Source: Albula goreensis
Lineage: Eukaryota; Chordata; Actinopteri; Albuliformes; Albulidae
Length of the DNA: 64,000 nt
Assembly: GCA_022829145.1 (NCBI GenBank)
Contig: CM040765.1
Location: forward strand, 17,451,792-17,515,791
Direction of reading: 5' to 3'
Position 1 is the stretch's first letter, and each line of letters begins with the position of its first letter. Below the pieces are notes generated by a model. That model did no database searches. It saw only the letters and a program-made list of their open reading frames with translations, and was not told the origin of the DNA. Below, in pieces: positions 26,200-36,878 of this stretch. The translations under genes and the position numbers were made by a program.

Positions 26200-26230
<31 letters not shown>

Positions 26231-29200
26231 GAGTCAGTTTAGCTACTATTGCCGCAGGGCATTGTGGGAGATTTATAGCCATAATGCAGCACTGGCTGCT
26301 AACACAGGTCTTAATTGCTGTTACGCTCCCCGCTCCTACACGCCTCACACTGTGCGGCTCTGTTCAGTCACATGGGTGTGTTACTGATTTACACTCAGTG
26401 TCTCCAGCCCTGCCGCCCACGGCAGTGCGTTTGCACCCACAGAACAATCACAGGTACACGGTTTTACATCAGCCCTGGCAAAGAGTCCTTACTGCCTGTT
26501 TAGTGCAGCATGTTTATGAGTCTGTTGGGTGATGTTTTATTGAGAATCGTAGGTGCGTTTTAGTGCAAGGTGTTCGTTCATTCCCCCCACTCATGGATGC
26601 TAGTTTATAGCGCAAGGCAATATATAGGTGAGTCTCAAAACAATGTTGGAGTGTCTCCTCTTCCAAAATTGATTGTTTTCCTACAATGGATAAATGTCTC
26701 ATAAATCGAATGCTGAGCAATAGTTTTCAAATGAAAATCAGAAATTTTCGACTTAAATAATGAGAAATGGCCTTGCAGGGCATCTGGGATCAGTTAAAGC
26801 ACAGAAAAACCCTCACTGCCAGGCAGAAGGGAAGATGGAGTCAGCCCTCTATACTTTGCAGTACACCTAAAATGAGCAGTGAGCATCCTTGTCAGACAAA
26901 TTAAACACCGGGCTAGCTACAGAGTGAATGCTGCTATTTTGAAAAATATTAAAAACATGCCAAAATATTTGATGTTACACATTTTTGTGAACATGTGGGT
27001 CACAGAATTGCATTTGCTCACAGTAGTGTATTGGGAAAGGAATGGAGTATCCACCACTTTGTAAGCCCTGCTCATGAGCGTCAGCTGAGCCCGTATCACC
27101 ACTGATATTCTGTTTCACACATTAATGCGATATCTTAAGTATACCTTGAAGTAACTCCTCGGTGCTCTGCTGACAGCCGTCAGTCTGGCAGAGAACCTGG
27201 CTGAACTTCAAAGCCGCACGCTGGATGGTCATGTTTGAAGGGAGGAGGCAGTTAAACGTGTCTGATGTCTGACTGACTTCTTTTGTGCGATTTGAATATT
27301 ACAGCAGCTGAATCATCCAAACGTGATAAAGTATTTGGACTCTTTATCGAGGACAACGAGCTGAACATAGTGCTGGAGCTGGCGGATGCAGGTGACCTCT
27401 CTCAGATGATCAAGGTCAGTTCACGTTGCCATTAATACTCTATTAATACTCTATATAATAACCATACATTTTTTTTCCACTCACTCATTCATAATCTTAA
27501 AACCTGTTGAATATATTACTGAATGTTATTAATTATACGGCTGATGATAATCTTATGCTTTTCTGAGCCTGATCAGGTTACTCATAACCTTTTATTATTA
27601 AGATATTCACCAGGCGGCTCATAACATTACGATACTGTAAATGCCCAACCAAGTACCAAGTTGATGGTAGACAATTTTGCACAAATTCTGAGGATGTACT
27701 TTGCGGAGTGTCTGATACCTGTAAAGGTTCACGATGCCATGACTGTGTGGGGCTTCAGCTGGAGGCAGCGAGCCAAGCAGACTCAACCACTAACCAGTCC
27801 ATAAAATACTGATGTGTGAAACTTGCTGGAGGCAGTGCAATCGCTGCATTTTTGCATAATGCTGGCCAGAACGTGTAAGAACCATAGCCTTTGGGAGGCA
27901 CACAGATTCTCATCACATTTCTGTGGTGCATCTTCACCTCCTGCAGCCAAGAGTTTGAGTCATATGTTATTGGCAGTAGCCTGAGGTCCTCCTTAACGTG
28001 GACTCAGTTTGGTCTGGGAAATTAGTGGGTTAGGTGGTTAAACTCACCAGTCTTATCGCTCTCTCAGTGTCTGTAGGTTTAACTTCAGTCCTGGAGGGCC
28101 TCAGTCTCACCATGTTTAACTGTGGCCCTGCAAGACCGATATTTCAGTTCCACGGTCTCAGCAGAAGAAGCTCCCATGCTTATTACAGATCAGTAAATCT
28201 GGTCATTGCAGATAAATAAACAACTACAAAATCTTTACTGGCAGCAGAAGGTCCTGAGTCATTGTGAATACACTGATATACAGCTCTCAGCGTGTAGTTT
28301 TTGGCAAACCTGGGAATGGCTCCTCAAGAAGCCGTTTATCAGCAGTTAATGATCTGTGAGGAAATCCGCACGACTCACTGAGCACACAACAACAGCCGGG
28401 GTCGATAGGAAGAAACCACAGTGAAGATAAGACAAATACAAAACTAATAAACACCCACTACTATGTTTGTTATTTAAGTGGGTGGGGGGGGGAGTGGGAT
28501 TTAAGGAAATGAGTAAGCTGTCTGCAGGACTGCCAGGAAGCTTACTTTTGTGTTCATTTAACATTTCAAAACTTAAAGCGTTATGCTACAAGTAAACAGA
28601 CAGTATTCCAGAATGATTGTTTCATGTATTACACCGTTGATGTATTGAACTCATCAGTCTCATCACTCTCTAGTGCCCTCCTCTGGCTGCCTGGGTCACT
28701 GCAGGGTCACTTTCTGTAGTATTGTGGTATTGGCCTCTGCTGAAAACTCAGTTAGTAATAACATACTCTGCTGTTAAACTTCCCAAGCCTGTCTAGTATT
28801 GACCAGAAGCCAGTGGGCTCGCCCCACAAGTTGGGCCCTGCTCAAGATTTCTTCCATTTTAGTCAAGGAGTCTTTCCCTGCCAGTGTCACCCCTAGCTGG
28901 CCCTGGGGGAGTCTTAGGCTCAGGATATACTTAAAGCTGCTTTGTGACAATGGTGCTAGACAAATAAAACAGAATCTAACTGAGTTTTACTTGTCCGACT
29001 CCTCCCTTCAGTACTTTAAGAAGAAGAGGCGACTGATCCCCGAGAGGACAATATGGAAGTACTTTGTTCAGCTGTGTAGTGCATTGGAGCACATGCATTC
29101 CCGGAGAGTCATGCACAGAGGTATGCTTCTGCCTTTCTTCCTCTCCTCTCTCTTTCTCTCTCTCTGTTTATCCGTTCTTCCTGTTTCTTCCTTATTCTTG

Positions 29201-32200
29201 TCTCCTCTCTGTCCCAACTGTCTCTTGTTTGTCCTGCGTCTTGAGGTTCATGTTCAAGACACACACACATAAAAATATTGCCAAAGAGTAAAGGGATCGG
29301 TTCAGACATGGACAAAATAGATACTGCTTGATGATGTCATGCACAAAGGTGATTGTGACAACAACAAATACTCTCTCATTTCCTTCTCATTTTCTGTCCT
29401 GTCCCTGCAATCTCTGTTGCCATAGTATCCCCATTCTTCAGCTTTTCTCCCGTGAGTCTCTTTTTTCAGGAAGTATCTGACAAGTCACTGAGTCTGTGAC
29501 TCAGCAGTACTCTGAATCTCACTCTCACTCTCTCTCTCTCTCTCTCCCTCCCTCTCACCACACTTTTTCTCATGGGGCATCGCAGACATCAAACCGGCGA
29601 ATGTCTTCATCACGGCCACAGGGGAGGTGAAGCTGGGAGACCTGGGGCTCGGACGCTTCTTCAGCTCCAAAACGACCGCCGCACATTCCCTGGGTGAGCC
29701 CTGATCCACGCTAACACTCAGACTTATGTACACCTTAGCCACCTGTGACTCCAGTTCTGATAGCACAGCCACAGTGTCTGCAGGTTTAACTCCAGTCCTG
29801 GAGGGCTGCAGTGTCTTCAGGTTTAACTCCAGTCCTGGAGGGCTGCAGTGTCTGCAGGTTTAACTCCAGTCCTGGAGGGCCACAGTGTCTGCAGGTTTAA
29901 CTCCAGTCCTGGAGGACCACAGTATAGTGTCTGCAGGTTTAACTCCAGTCCTGGAGGGCTGCAGTGTCTGCAGGTTTAACTCCAGTCCTGGAGGGCTGCA
30001 GTGTCTGCAGGTTTAACTCCAGTCCTGGAGGGCCACAGTGTCTGCAGGTTTAACTCCAGTCCTGGAGGGCCACAGTGTCTGCAGGTATAACACCAGTCCT
30101 GGAGGGCCACAGTGTCTGCAGGTTTAACTCCAGTCCTGGAGGGCTGCAGTGTCTTCAGGTTTAACTGCAGTCCTGGAGGACCACAGTATAGTGTCTGCAG
30201 GTTTAACTCCAGTCCTGGAGGGCCACAGTGTCTGCAGGTTTAACTCCAGTCTCACCATGTTTAACTGCGACCTTAAAAGACTGATATTTCAGTTCCACGG
30301 TCCAGCAGAAGAAGCTCCCATGCTTATTACAGATCAGTAAATCTGGTCATTGCAGATAAATAAACAACTACAAAATCTTTACTGGCAGCAGAAGGTCCTG
30401 AGTCATTGTGAATACACTGATATACGACTCTCAGTGTGTGGTGTTAGGCAAACCTGGGAATGGCTCCTCAAGAAGCCGTTTATCAGCGTTAAACGATCTG
30501 TGAGGAAATCCGACTCACTGACTCACTGAGCCAGGGTCGATAGGAAGAAACTGCAATGAAGATAAGACAAATAAAAAACTAATTAAACACCTGTGTTTGT
30601 TATTTAAGGGGGTGGGGGGGAGAGGTAGTGGGATTTAAGGAAATGAGTAAGCTGTCTGCAGGACTGCCAGGAAGATTACTTTTGTGTTCATTTATCATTT
30701 ACAAAACTTAAACTGTTATGCTACAAATAAACAGACAGTATTTCATCAATGATTGTTTCATATATTACGCTGTTGATGTATTGAAGTAGATATGAATCAT
30801 TCTTGATATTTGATGGGAAAGAGTGGACTTGCAGAAGGAGACCAACTCCATTGCTTTAAAACCTGACAACTTCAGACAAAAGTAATATTCCTTTAGGTTC
30901 CAGCCAGCTATAAAAGATGCACCAATATTCAAAACATTTGAGTTTGTGGTGTTTGTTGTAAATTGTTCCAAGGGAGAGTTCAGATGTCACTGCCATCTTA
31001 AAGACTTAAGGGGTAGATTTATTCAATCAAAAAATACTACATTGCAGCATTATTATTATCACTGAGTAGGATGTTTTTATTAGGGACACACACTTGGAAT
31101 TTGTTTTTTTTTTTTCATTCTAAAATGGAAAAGTATAAGCAGACTCAAGTCTGTTTTGATTGAAGCTCATGTGTCCTCAAAGAGAATAAATGCTTTAGTT
31201 TGAATCCAGCCCTTAAGCTATCTCAGCTGCACATTAGTCCCAGGTCTGTCTGGAGACGCGTACCAGCGTTCAATCGTTAATCAAACTCCTGCCGCTTGTC
31301 GGCCTTCCTGTGCTGTCACCGTGAGTGATAACGCTGCAGAAATGTTTATTAGGCATGGACTCTGATTGTCTTGTTTCCTTTGTGCGGACATGCGACGGCC
31401 CGCCCGTATCATGTTAAAGATTAATCTGGGACACGGCGCCGTGAGTCAGCAGGAGATCCTGGCGGTGGGACTCCCGTTTTTACCCCACCCTGAGTGGAGC
31501 TCACAGGCCCGCTGTAGTGGGCCTCTCCTGCCAGCACTGGAGGAGGAAGCCATACTCATGTGACTCCCTTGGTTTTATGTGACAAGTGTCCCTCGCTTGT
31601 CTCCACACTACAGATGTGTTACTAACTAAATGCTGGCTATGCTGCGGGAGGAACACAAAGTCAGCAATATACAACTCAAAGGTTACAGTGTAGAATGATG
31701 GTTAGGCATCTGGGCTTGTAGCACAGAGGTTACAGTGTAGTATAATGGTTTGGGAGCTGGGCTTGTAGCACAGAGGTTACAGTGTAGTATAATAGTTCGG
31801 GAGCTGGGCTTGTAGCACAGAGGTTACAGTGTAGTATAATAGTTCGGGAGCTGGGCTTGTAGCTCAGAGGTTACAGTGTAGTATAATGGTTTGGGAGCTG
31901 GGCTTGTAGCACAGAGGTTACAGTGTAGTATAATGGTTTGGGAGCTGGGCTTGTAGCACAGAGGTTACAGTGTAGTATAATGGTTAGGGAGCTGAGCTTG
32001 TAGCACAGAGGTTACAGTGTAGTTTAATGGTTAGAGGGCTGGGCTTATAGCTCAGAGGTTACAGTGTAGTATAATAGTTAGGGAGCTGGGCTTGTAGCAC
32101 AGAGGTTACAGTGTAGTTTAATGGTTAGAGGGCTGGGCTTATAGCTCAGAGGTTACAGTGTCGTATAATGGTTAGGGAGCTGGGCTTACAGCATAGAGGT

Positions 32201-34167
32201 CAGTAGCCAATGTACTGATGTATAAAACTGCTCTGTTGTTTGCACATTTCACATCTGTCACAGTTTGCACGGTACCTCGTCATACCCGGTGCCACTTAAA
32301 AGTAAACAAGGGTCACATCTGGTTCACTTCAAAACCTGTTCCTTGCTGTTTCTGTGTGATTCACACCCCTGGAATAATACAGAAATAACATCGGAAACAT
32401 AAACGTCACGTCAAATGACTGCACTGTTCTGTGACAAAACACCTGTGTTTCGCTCCAGCTCTAAGCAGACACTGTGTGTGCTGCCTTGCAGCCAGTTTCC
32501 CTGACTCCAGGAGATGTAGTGTGGTTATGCTCCAGAGAAATGGCAGATCTGATCAGGGCCAGGAGAACAAACAAACTGCACATTAGACTTTATGCTAACA
32601 GACAAACCAGCTGTCACAGTGAACTTCATAACAAGAGTGTAATGGGTGGTATCGTTAGTATGGCAATGAGGGAACTGTGTAACTCAGAGGTTGCAGGTTC
32701 AAATCACAGACACAGCATAGTGAGATATTGTTCCAATCACAGCTATAATTCTCAGTTGCTTTATATGGGGAAGATGCTGATTTCTCTGTCCTTGAATAAG
32801 CGGAATATTTATTTGTTGTACGTGTGACTGTTATTCAAAATACTTACTGTTATAATAACACATGATATGAACAGTCTTAACGACATGCACCTTACAGTGT
32901 ATGTCGATGTTTTTAAAAAATGTGGTCATAAATTTAAATGTGACGTGTTCTTACTGGTATTTTCGTTTGTGTCACAGTGGGAACGCCATATTACATGTCC
33001 CCAGAGCGGATACATGAAGGCGGGTACAACTTTAAATCCGACATCTGGTCCCTGGGGTGTCTGCTGTATGAGGTAGGCCTCACCTGTTCCGTCTGCCCTG
33101 AGCCATACTGCTCCATGCATTTATGTAAATGTGCATGAGTGCTGTCCCAGGCCTGTGCCCCTCCACCCCTCTACAGGCAGTGCAGAGCCAAAGACCAGCT
33201 CTCATTCCGTGTATCTGTGTTTGTGCAGCACAATGGCCAGATCAGCACTTTCTGTCTACTCTGGCAGCTTTACAGTTACCCCACCCCCAAAACTTCACAC
33301 CACACCGACACAGAGAAATACCAACACACTCTTAGTGAAGCACTAACCCACTGCGACAGTGAAACATTGAAACCCTGGCATGAATGACTTCTTGTGGCAT
33401 AGTAAGTCAATTACACAGTGGAATACTATCACACTCTCAGTGAAACACTGACCCCCTGGTATAAATAATTTCTCTTGGCATATTAAGTCCATTACAAAGT
33501 GAAACACTTTCATCATTTGGCAGCGAAGCTTATAGTTTTTCAATCATTGCTAATAGATGAGACAGAATATTAATGGATAAAAATAAACAAACACCAACCA
33601 CATAGCAGTGTGCCATAGTACTAGCACAACTGCAACTACTTCTAGTAATGATAATAGTAATTACTACTCGTAATAATAATGATAATTCTGTTTGCAGATG
33701 GCGGCGCTGCAGAGTCCGTTCTATGGCGATAAGATGAACCTGCTTTCTCTGTGCCATAAGATAGAACAGTGTGACTACCCTCCTCTGCCCTCTGAGCACT
33801 ACTCAGAGAAGGTAAGCCTCCTGCAGCTCCAGGTATTACCAGGTGCCACACAGTACTGTGTATTGCACCGTACTGCACTGACCAATGCTTCAAAGCAATG
33901 TACTGCATTGTACAATTGTATAATAACTATACTGCACTGTACTGCACTTCACTACATAATAAACTATACCACATTATGGTCCACTATAGTATGTGCCATG
34001 CTGTGGTCTGAGGTGACGGAACATTTGGTAACCCGTGTTTTCTGGTGTTTCCCCAGCTGCGGGAGCTCGTGGGCATGTGCATAAACCCTGATCCGGACCA
34101 GCGGCCCGACATCGTCTTCGTCCTGCAGATCGCCCGGCAGATGCAGCTCTGGACGTCCAGTACCTGA
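21444..34167 (+). CDS. nek6: NIMA-related serine/threonine kinase 6 (whole coding span, 9 exons)
   Basis: Coding exons join as 21444-21524, 25538-25678, 25832-25894, 27305-27414, 29012-29120, 29586-29693, 32978-33072, 33698-33811 and 34057-34167. The product is 310 aa once one missing base in exon 4 is allowed for; human NEK6 is 313 aa. Visible motifs are the glycine loop [10 protein letters not shown] (residues 49-58), the VALKK lysines (71/72), the HRD catalytic loop (167-169), the DLG metal-binding motif (187-189, the NEK form of DFG) and an activation loop with Ser203, matching human Ser206, followed by [10 protein letters not shown]. Family knowledge: NEK6 acts in mitotic spindle assembly, is activated by NEK9 and phosphorylates kinesin-5. 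NEK6 is preferred over NEK7 because of [28 protein letters not shown] and the WTSST C-terminus (human WMSST), and because psmb7 and nr5a1 are neighbours. Oddity: exon 4 is frameshifted as written. Confidence 0.93.
21525..25537. other. nek6 intron 1 (between coding exons 1 and 2)
   Basis: No coding exon seen. Contains short CA/TG tracts (21768-21806, 22314-22338, 25314-25345), a degenerate ~55-bp repeat at 22130-22290 (TGGCTCTCCTGGAGT...TGTAAAATAGT), and a 60-bp tandem repeat at 22919-23090. Confidence 0.6.
22919..23090. repeat. 60-bp tandem repeat, three copies
   Basis: Copies begin at 22919, 22979 and 23039. Copies 1 and 2 are nearly identical (AGGCTTACAGCAGAGAGGTA core) and copy 3 diverges at its end. 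Because 60 is divisible by three, it makes a repetitive 20-aa frame on the - strand, which is a by-product. Confidence 0.9.
25538..25678 (+). CDS. nek6: nek6 coding exon 2 (glycine loop, VALKK)
   Basis: A 47-codon phase 0 exon between acceptor TTTCGTAG and donor GTGAGT. It encodes the start of the kinase domain: [19 protein letters not shown] and VALKKVQ. An internal ATG at 25544 would also open in frame and is an alternative start if exon 1 is not used. Confidence 0.95.
25832..25894 (+). CDS. nek6: nek6 coding exon 3
   Basis: A 21-codon phase 0 exon ([20 protein letters not shown] and one further Lys) between acceptor TTTCGTAG and donor GTTAGT. It carries the glutamate-bearing alpha-C helix. 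IFEMM is the NEK6 form; NEK7 has IFDLM. Confidence 0.95.
25895..27304. other. nek6 intron 3
   Basis: A 1.4-kb intron with a CA tract at 26200-26227. Nothing else recognisable. Confidence 0.6.
27305..27414 (+). CDS. nek6: nek6 coding exon 4 (frameshifted by one missing base)
   Basis: Acceptor TTACAG precedes CAGCTGAATCATCC and the exon ends CAGATGATCAAG before GTCAGT. The family needs 111 nt (37 codons, [13 protein letters not shown] through DLSQMIK) but only 110 nt are present. After KYLDS the run TTT at 27343-27345 is one T short of the TTTT expected for Ser-Phe-Ile. Read literally, the frame reaches TGA at 27362-27364. The sequence after the gap is perfectly conserved in the shifted frame ([20 protein letters not shown]). 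Confidence 0.9.
27415..29011. other. nek6 intron 4
   Basis: A 1.6-kb intron that contains copy 1 of a dispersed element (28066-28649). The rest shows nothing I can name. Confidence 0.6.
28066..28649. repeat. Dispersed repeat, copy 1 (584 bp)
   Basis: Begins with a single 37-bp-type unit (GTCTGTAGGTTTAACTTCAG...CCTGGAGGGC), then CACCATGTTTAACTGTGGCC and about 500 bp that recur at 30225-30785 with about 90% identity by eye. Family unknown; no coding frame, no obvious terminal inverted repeats. Confidence 0.8.
29012..29120 (+). CDS. nek6: nek6 coding exon 5
   Basis: It encodes [20 protein letters not shown] through [10 protein letters not shown] plus the first base of the HRD aspartate codon (109 nt, leaves phase 1). 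Acceptor is CCCTTCAG and donor is GTATGC. Family residues run without a gap into exon 6. Confidence 0.95.
29121..29585. other. nek6 intron 5
   Basis: A 465-bp intron, pyrimidine-rich, with TC tracts near 29140-29170 and 29517-29547. No other features. Confidence 0.6.
29586..29693 (+). CDS. nek6: nek6 coding exon 6 (catalytic and activation loops)
   Basis: It encodes (D)[20 protein letters not shown] and then [15 protein letters not shown], entering and leaving in phase 1 (108 nt). The acceptor is ATCGCAG and the donor GTGAGC. It contains DIKPAN, DLG and the phosphorylatable activation-loop serine. The exon is followed at once by a large minisatellite in intron 6. Confidence 0.95.
29770..30253. 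repeat. 37-bp minisatellite, about 13 copies, in nek6 intron 6
   Basis: Unit AGTGTCTGCAGGTTTAACTC + CAGTCCTGGAGGGC + CAC or TGC repeats through the segment, with one or two units carrying an extra ACAGTAT. It leads directly into copy 2 of the dispersed element, whose first segment is this same unit. Confidence 0.95.
30225..30785. repeat. Dispersed repeat, copy 2
   Basis: Matches 28066-28649 from CACCATGTTTAACTG through GTTGATGTATTGAA with scattered substitutions and small deletions. Both copies have the same orientation and lie 2.1 kb apart, on either side of exons 5 and 6. Confidence 0.8.
31681..32200. repeat. 47-bp satellite, about 11 copies, resembling a SINE A-box segment
   Basis: The unit reads GGTTACAGTGTAGTATAATG + GTTTGGGAGCTGGGCTTGTA + GCACAGA. 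TAGTATAATGGTTAGGGAGC is the tRNA-like 5' part of SINEs in this window, including its A-box. The array stops each time at GGTTACAG, where a complete SINE would continue to the B-box (GGTTGCAGGTTCAAATC). Confidence 0.9.
32640..32760 (+). mobile_element. SINE-like tRNA-derived segment
   Basis: GGTGGTATCGTTAGTATGGC is A-box-like, followed by AACTCAGAGGTTGCAGGTTC and AAATCAC, a recognisable B-box. The 3' body is diverged. Confidence 0.5.
32978..33072 (+). CDS. nek6: nek6 coding exon 7
   Basis: It encodes (V)[19 protein letters not shown] followed by [12 protein letters not shown], 95 nt, from acceptor GTCACAG to donor GTAGGC. It carries the APE-like SPE motif and the DIWSLG helix F motif. Confidence 0.95.
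33073..33697. other. nek6 intron 7
   Basis: A 625-bp intron with two diverged copies of a GTGAAACACTGA...CCCTGG-like segment (about 33345-33500) and an AT-rich end. No gene. Confidence 0.5.
33698..33811 (+). CDS. nek6: nek6 coding exon 8
   Basis: 38 codons in phase 0: [20 protein letters not shown] followed by [18 protein letters not shown]. The acceptor is TTTGCAG and the donor GTAAGC. It forms the C-lobe. Confidence 0.95.
34057..34167 (+). CDS. nek6: nek6 coding exon 9 (stop codon)
   Basis: 36 codons plus TGA, starting [19 protein letters not shown] and ending LWTSST. Acceptor is TTCCCCAG. The arginine of the kinase RPD motif is present. Confidence 0.95.
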   Translation: MRELVGMCINPDPDQRPDIVFVLQIARQMQLWTSST

Positions 34168-34450
34168 GCACTCTCCAATCTCCTGCGATTCCTGACCGAT
34201 GACCGCAAATGTGACTGCGATTGCAACTGCCCCGTGGACAATGCCTACTGCTCTCCCGTGGTCTTGCAGGGACCCGGTCCTCTGGTTCTGTTTCTGAGAG
34301 GGAGGGATGGACCTCAGAAAAGGGCAGATTATGCCTGTTTTGTTTTAATTGTTTTTCATGTTAGAAAATATTTTACGTTTTAATTTCTTGTACTGTTTTT
34401 TTTTTTAATTGGGGCCGGTAGATTTCATTCAACATTGCAGTGGAAATAAA
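34168..34450 (+). terminator. nek6: nek6 3' UTR with polyadenylation signal
   Basis: An AATAAA at 34445-34450 lies 278 nt after the stop codon, in an AT-rich, T-run context. It is the first canonical poly(A) signal downstream. Another AATAAA near 36453 could serve a longer 3' UTR. The choice is inferred. Confidence 0.5.
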
Positions 34451-36827
34451 AAATGGTAACTGAAAAAGGTCAACAAAAATTCTTCATGCAAAAAAAATTC
34501 TGTGATTGGTGGAAAGGAGGATAAATTGGGTGGAGCCATTTCCTGATTGATGGGTGGGAAGAAGGCTGTGTGTAACTATGGAAACACAGATCTCTTCGTT
34601 CTGACACAGCAACCTTGGCTGCATTCTAAATCATTCCCATCCACCCTCCTTCCCTTTTCTTCCTAACCTGGTCCTTGACCCTCTTTTCCTTCTCCTGTTT
34701 TCTCCACTCTCCAGCATCACCCTCAGCCCACAACTAGCCCAAAACAAGGCTTATGTGGGAGTTTCCTTAATGCAACTTGGGTCGACCTGACCACAAATTG
34801 CCCAGGTCCAGCCTCTCCCCCACATTTTACTGAGGTAGTTTGACCTTTTAGGAGACCTTTGCATTGTATTTGCCTTATACAGATTCACCCACAACCAGCT
34901 TCTGTTCCAGGCTCTCCTTTCCCCCATGGTGTTGTAGTTCTGCTCTTAAGTTTCCCACCTTCTTATTCTTCTTATAAAAAGGGTGTGATAATTAGTTTTT
35001 TTTATTTAGTTTTAGGTAGTGTACAAATCCTGGGTGAGATTTTAAGTTTCTTATTTTATAAACAGAAATTATCAAGTTGGTCAAATTGTTTTATGTACTG
35101 TACTGTAATTTCAATTAATGTTACATGAACACACACAAGTAAATAGATAAGCTGGGTTGTAAGCAAGAAGACAAATGTTAACCTTACCTTACATACTCCA
35201 GTTTAACATTTTATTCAGTATGAATATTATGTATAAGACAGGTGCTTGTTTTATTCTTTATTTGGTTCAAAATTGTTGTTTCACCATGTTAAATGGCCTG
35301 ATGCAGGAGCTTGAAGCAGGAGTATGTCTCATGTCCATAAAGTGACAACTGATCACTTGCAATCAGTAGGATGAGACAGGAATTGGAAGACAACCACAAC
35401 TTTACAGAACCACAGAAACACCCTGATCAAAGGGATCTGCTCTGCAATTTTTATAATAATCCTTCATTTTAATATGTATCAAGTTGTACTCTTTTCCTGC
35501 CATTTTGTATTTTAAAGTTTAAAACATTATTTTCAGTGCCGTGTATAGTGCTGGGAATTCCAGAGAGAATATAAAATGGTGTCATGACTTTTTTTTTTTT
35601 TTTTGTTTTTTGCTGTTGTTCCACAAAAATGTGTAAAACTAGTTTCATTAGAGACACTTTTCAAAAATTGTGGTTTGGAGTTGGAGCTGCAGCTGGAAGT
35701 TACGGTGGCGATAGGGCCAAGCGCCGACGACATCAGCATTCGCGCCAGTTTCGTTTCCAGAGAGACGAAAAGTGCAGCGAACAGGATACACAGTTTGAAA
35801 TAATGACTCCTCGGACTGGAAATGTTTGTGTACTGTGCAAGGCACGGCGGAAACTTTCTGCATCGCATCGGAGTGTCGATGCAGAGTGTGAGCTTCACGC
35901 AAAACACAATCTGTGTGCGATGGATCTGAGAAGGCCTCTTCTGCTTAATGACAGCTGAACCGCGAACTCACCGGGGCTTTCACACCCAAAGAGGACAAAC
36001 ACAACGGCAAGAACCGGGAGCCTCGTGCCAAGGATACGTGTCCCTGTTGCGCTTATGGGGACTATCATATTTTACTTTTGCTATTTTTAGAATAACTTTT
36101 TTAGTAATGTTAGGAAAGAACACTATTGATGCAGAGTTAGTACCTGTGGTTTTTAAACTTGGAAACCATGAGTGGACAGAGGTAGAATTGGTGGGTTCAC
36201 TGGGCCTGGGATATCACCCTTGATACCTCAACCACACAAAAATAGAACGCTGTGGTTTTGTCTGAATTACGACTCAATATTTTGATTTGTGTTTTCATTT
36301 ATCAGTACTTAGATGAGTATTATTTTGAAGATGCACATTTTTAATTGACATATCTATGGGGGATTTGACAATTTGTCATCGATTTTATCTTTTGGATTTT
36401 AATTTTATGGATTCATGTTGATGTTTTTTCTTGGATTTTTTTTGTAGATTAAATAAAATTAAGAATATATTTCTGGATGGTCTTATAAGACATTTACATG
36501 ATTTCATTGGCAGTTACCCTTACCTGTCAATATGTGAAGACAGTTGTACTGAATATTTCATATTATCTTCAAATGAACATGTTAATGGAAGTAAAGACCG
36601 TTTTTTGGTTTCATGACACCTCACTCTCCCATCACTGGTATTACCCCAAGTTCCATCAAACTGGGTGATGCATATTGGCAAAGGTGGACGCACTAAATAC
36701 TAAATATACATTTTCCAGGACCAGGAACAAGGACTGCATCACTAGCTGTTGACTAACTGCTTTTGATAGATCTCCACCAGCAACAAGAACAGAGGAAATT
36801 AGACAAGGGCTTTGTTCATTACACAAC
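34451..36827. other. Intergenic region between the nek6 and psmb7 3' ends
   Basis: AT-rich, with a T17 run at about 35588-35604 and another AATAAA near 36453. The 124-aa frames at 35533-35958 on both strands have no family resemblance and low-complexity starts. Confidence 0.6.
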
Positions 36828-36833
36828 TTTACT
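36828..36833 (-). terminator. psmb7: Possible variant poly(A) signal of psmb7
   Basis: The - strand reads AGTAAA about 90 nt after the psmb7 stop. No AATAAA or ATTAAA occurs within about 500 nt downstream of the stop, so this variant hexamer is the nearest candidate. Weak evidence. Confidence 0.25.
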
Positions 36834-36878
36834 GTAAACCATGGAAAAGGTCAGACATGCTGCCTGCACATGCAGGTG

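Larger units (their letters stand above)
30786..32977. other. Remainder of nek6 intron 6
   Basis: Contains the 47-bp satellite (31681-32200) and a SINE-like copy (32640-32760). Other parts show no gene or repeat that I can name. Confidence 0.6.

Noticed and set aside
29770..30253. CRISPR-like or coding repeat array
   Set aside because: Contiguous 37-bp minisatellite inside an intron, with no spacers and no sustained frame.
21444..34167. nek7 instead of nek6
   Set aside because: Diagnostic residues (IFEMM, KYLDS, HYSEKLRELV, final WTSST) and the psmb7/nr5a1 neighbourhood match NEK6.
35533..35958. 124-aa frames on both strands after nek6
   Set aside because: Overlapping frames on opposite strands, starting in a T-run, with no recognisable domain.
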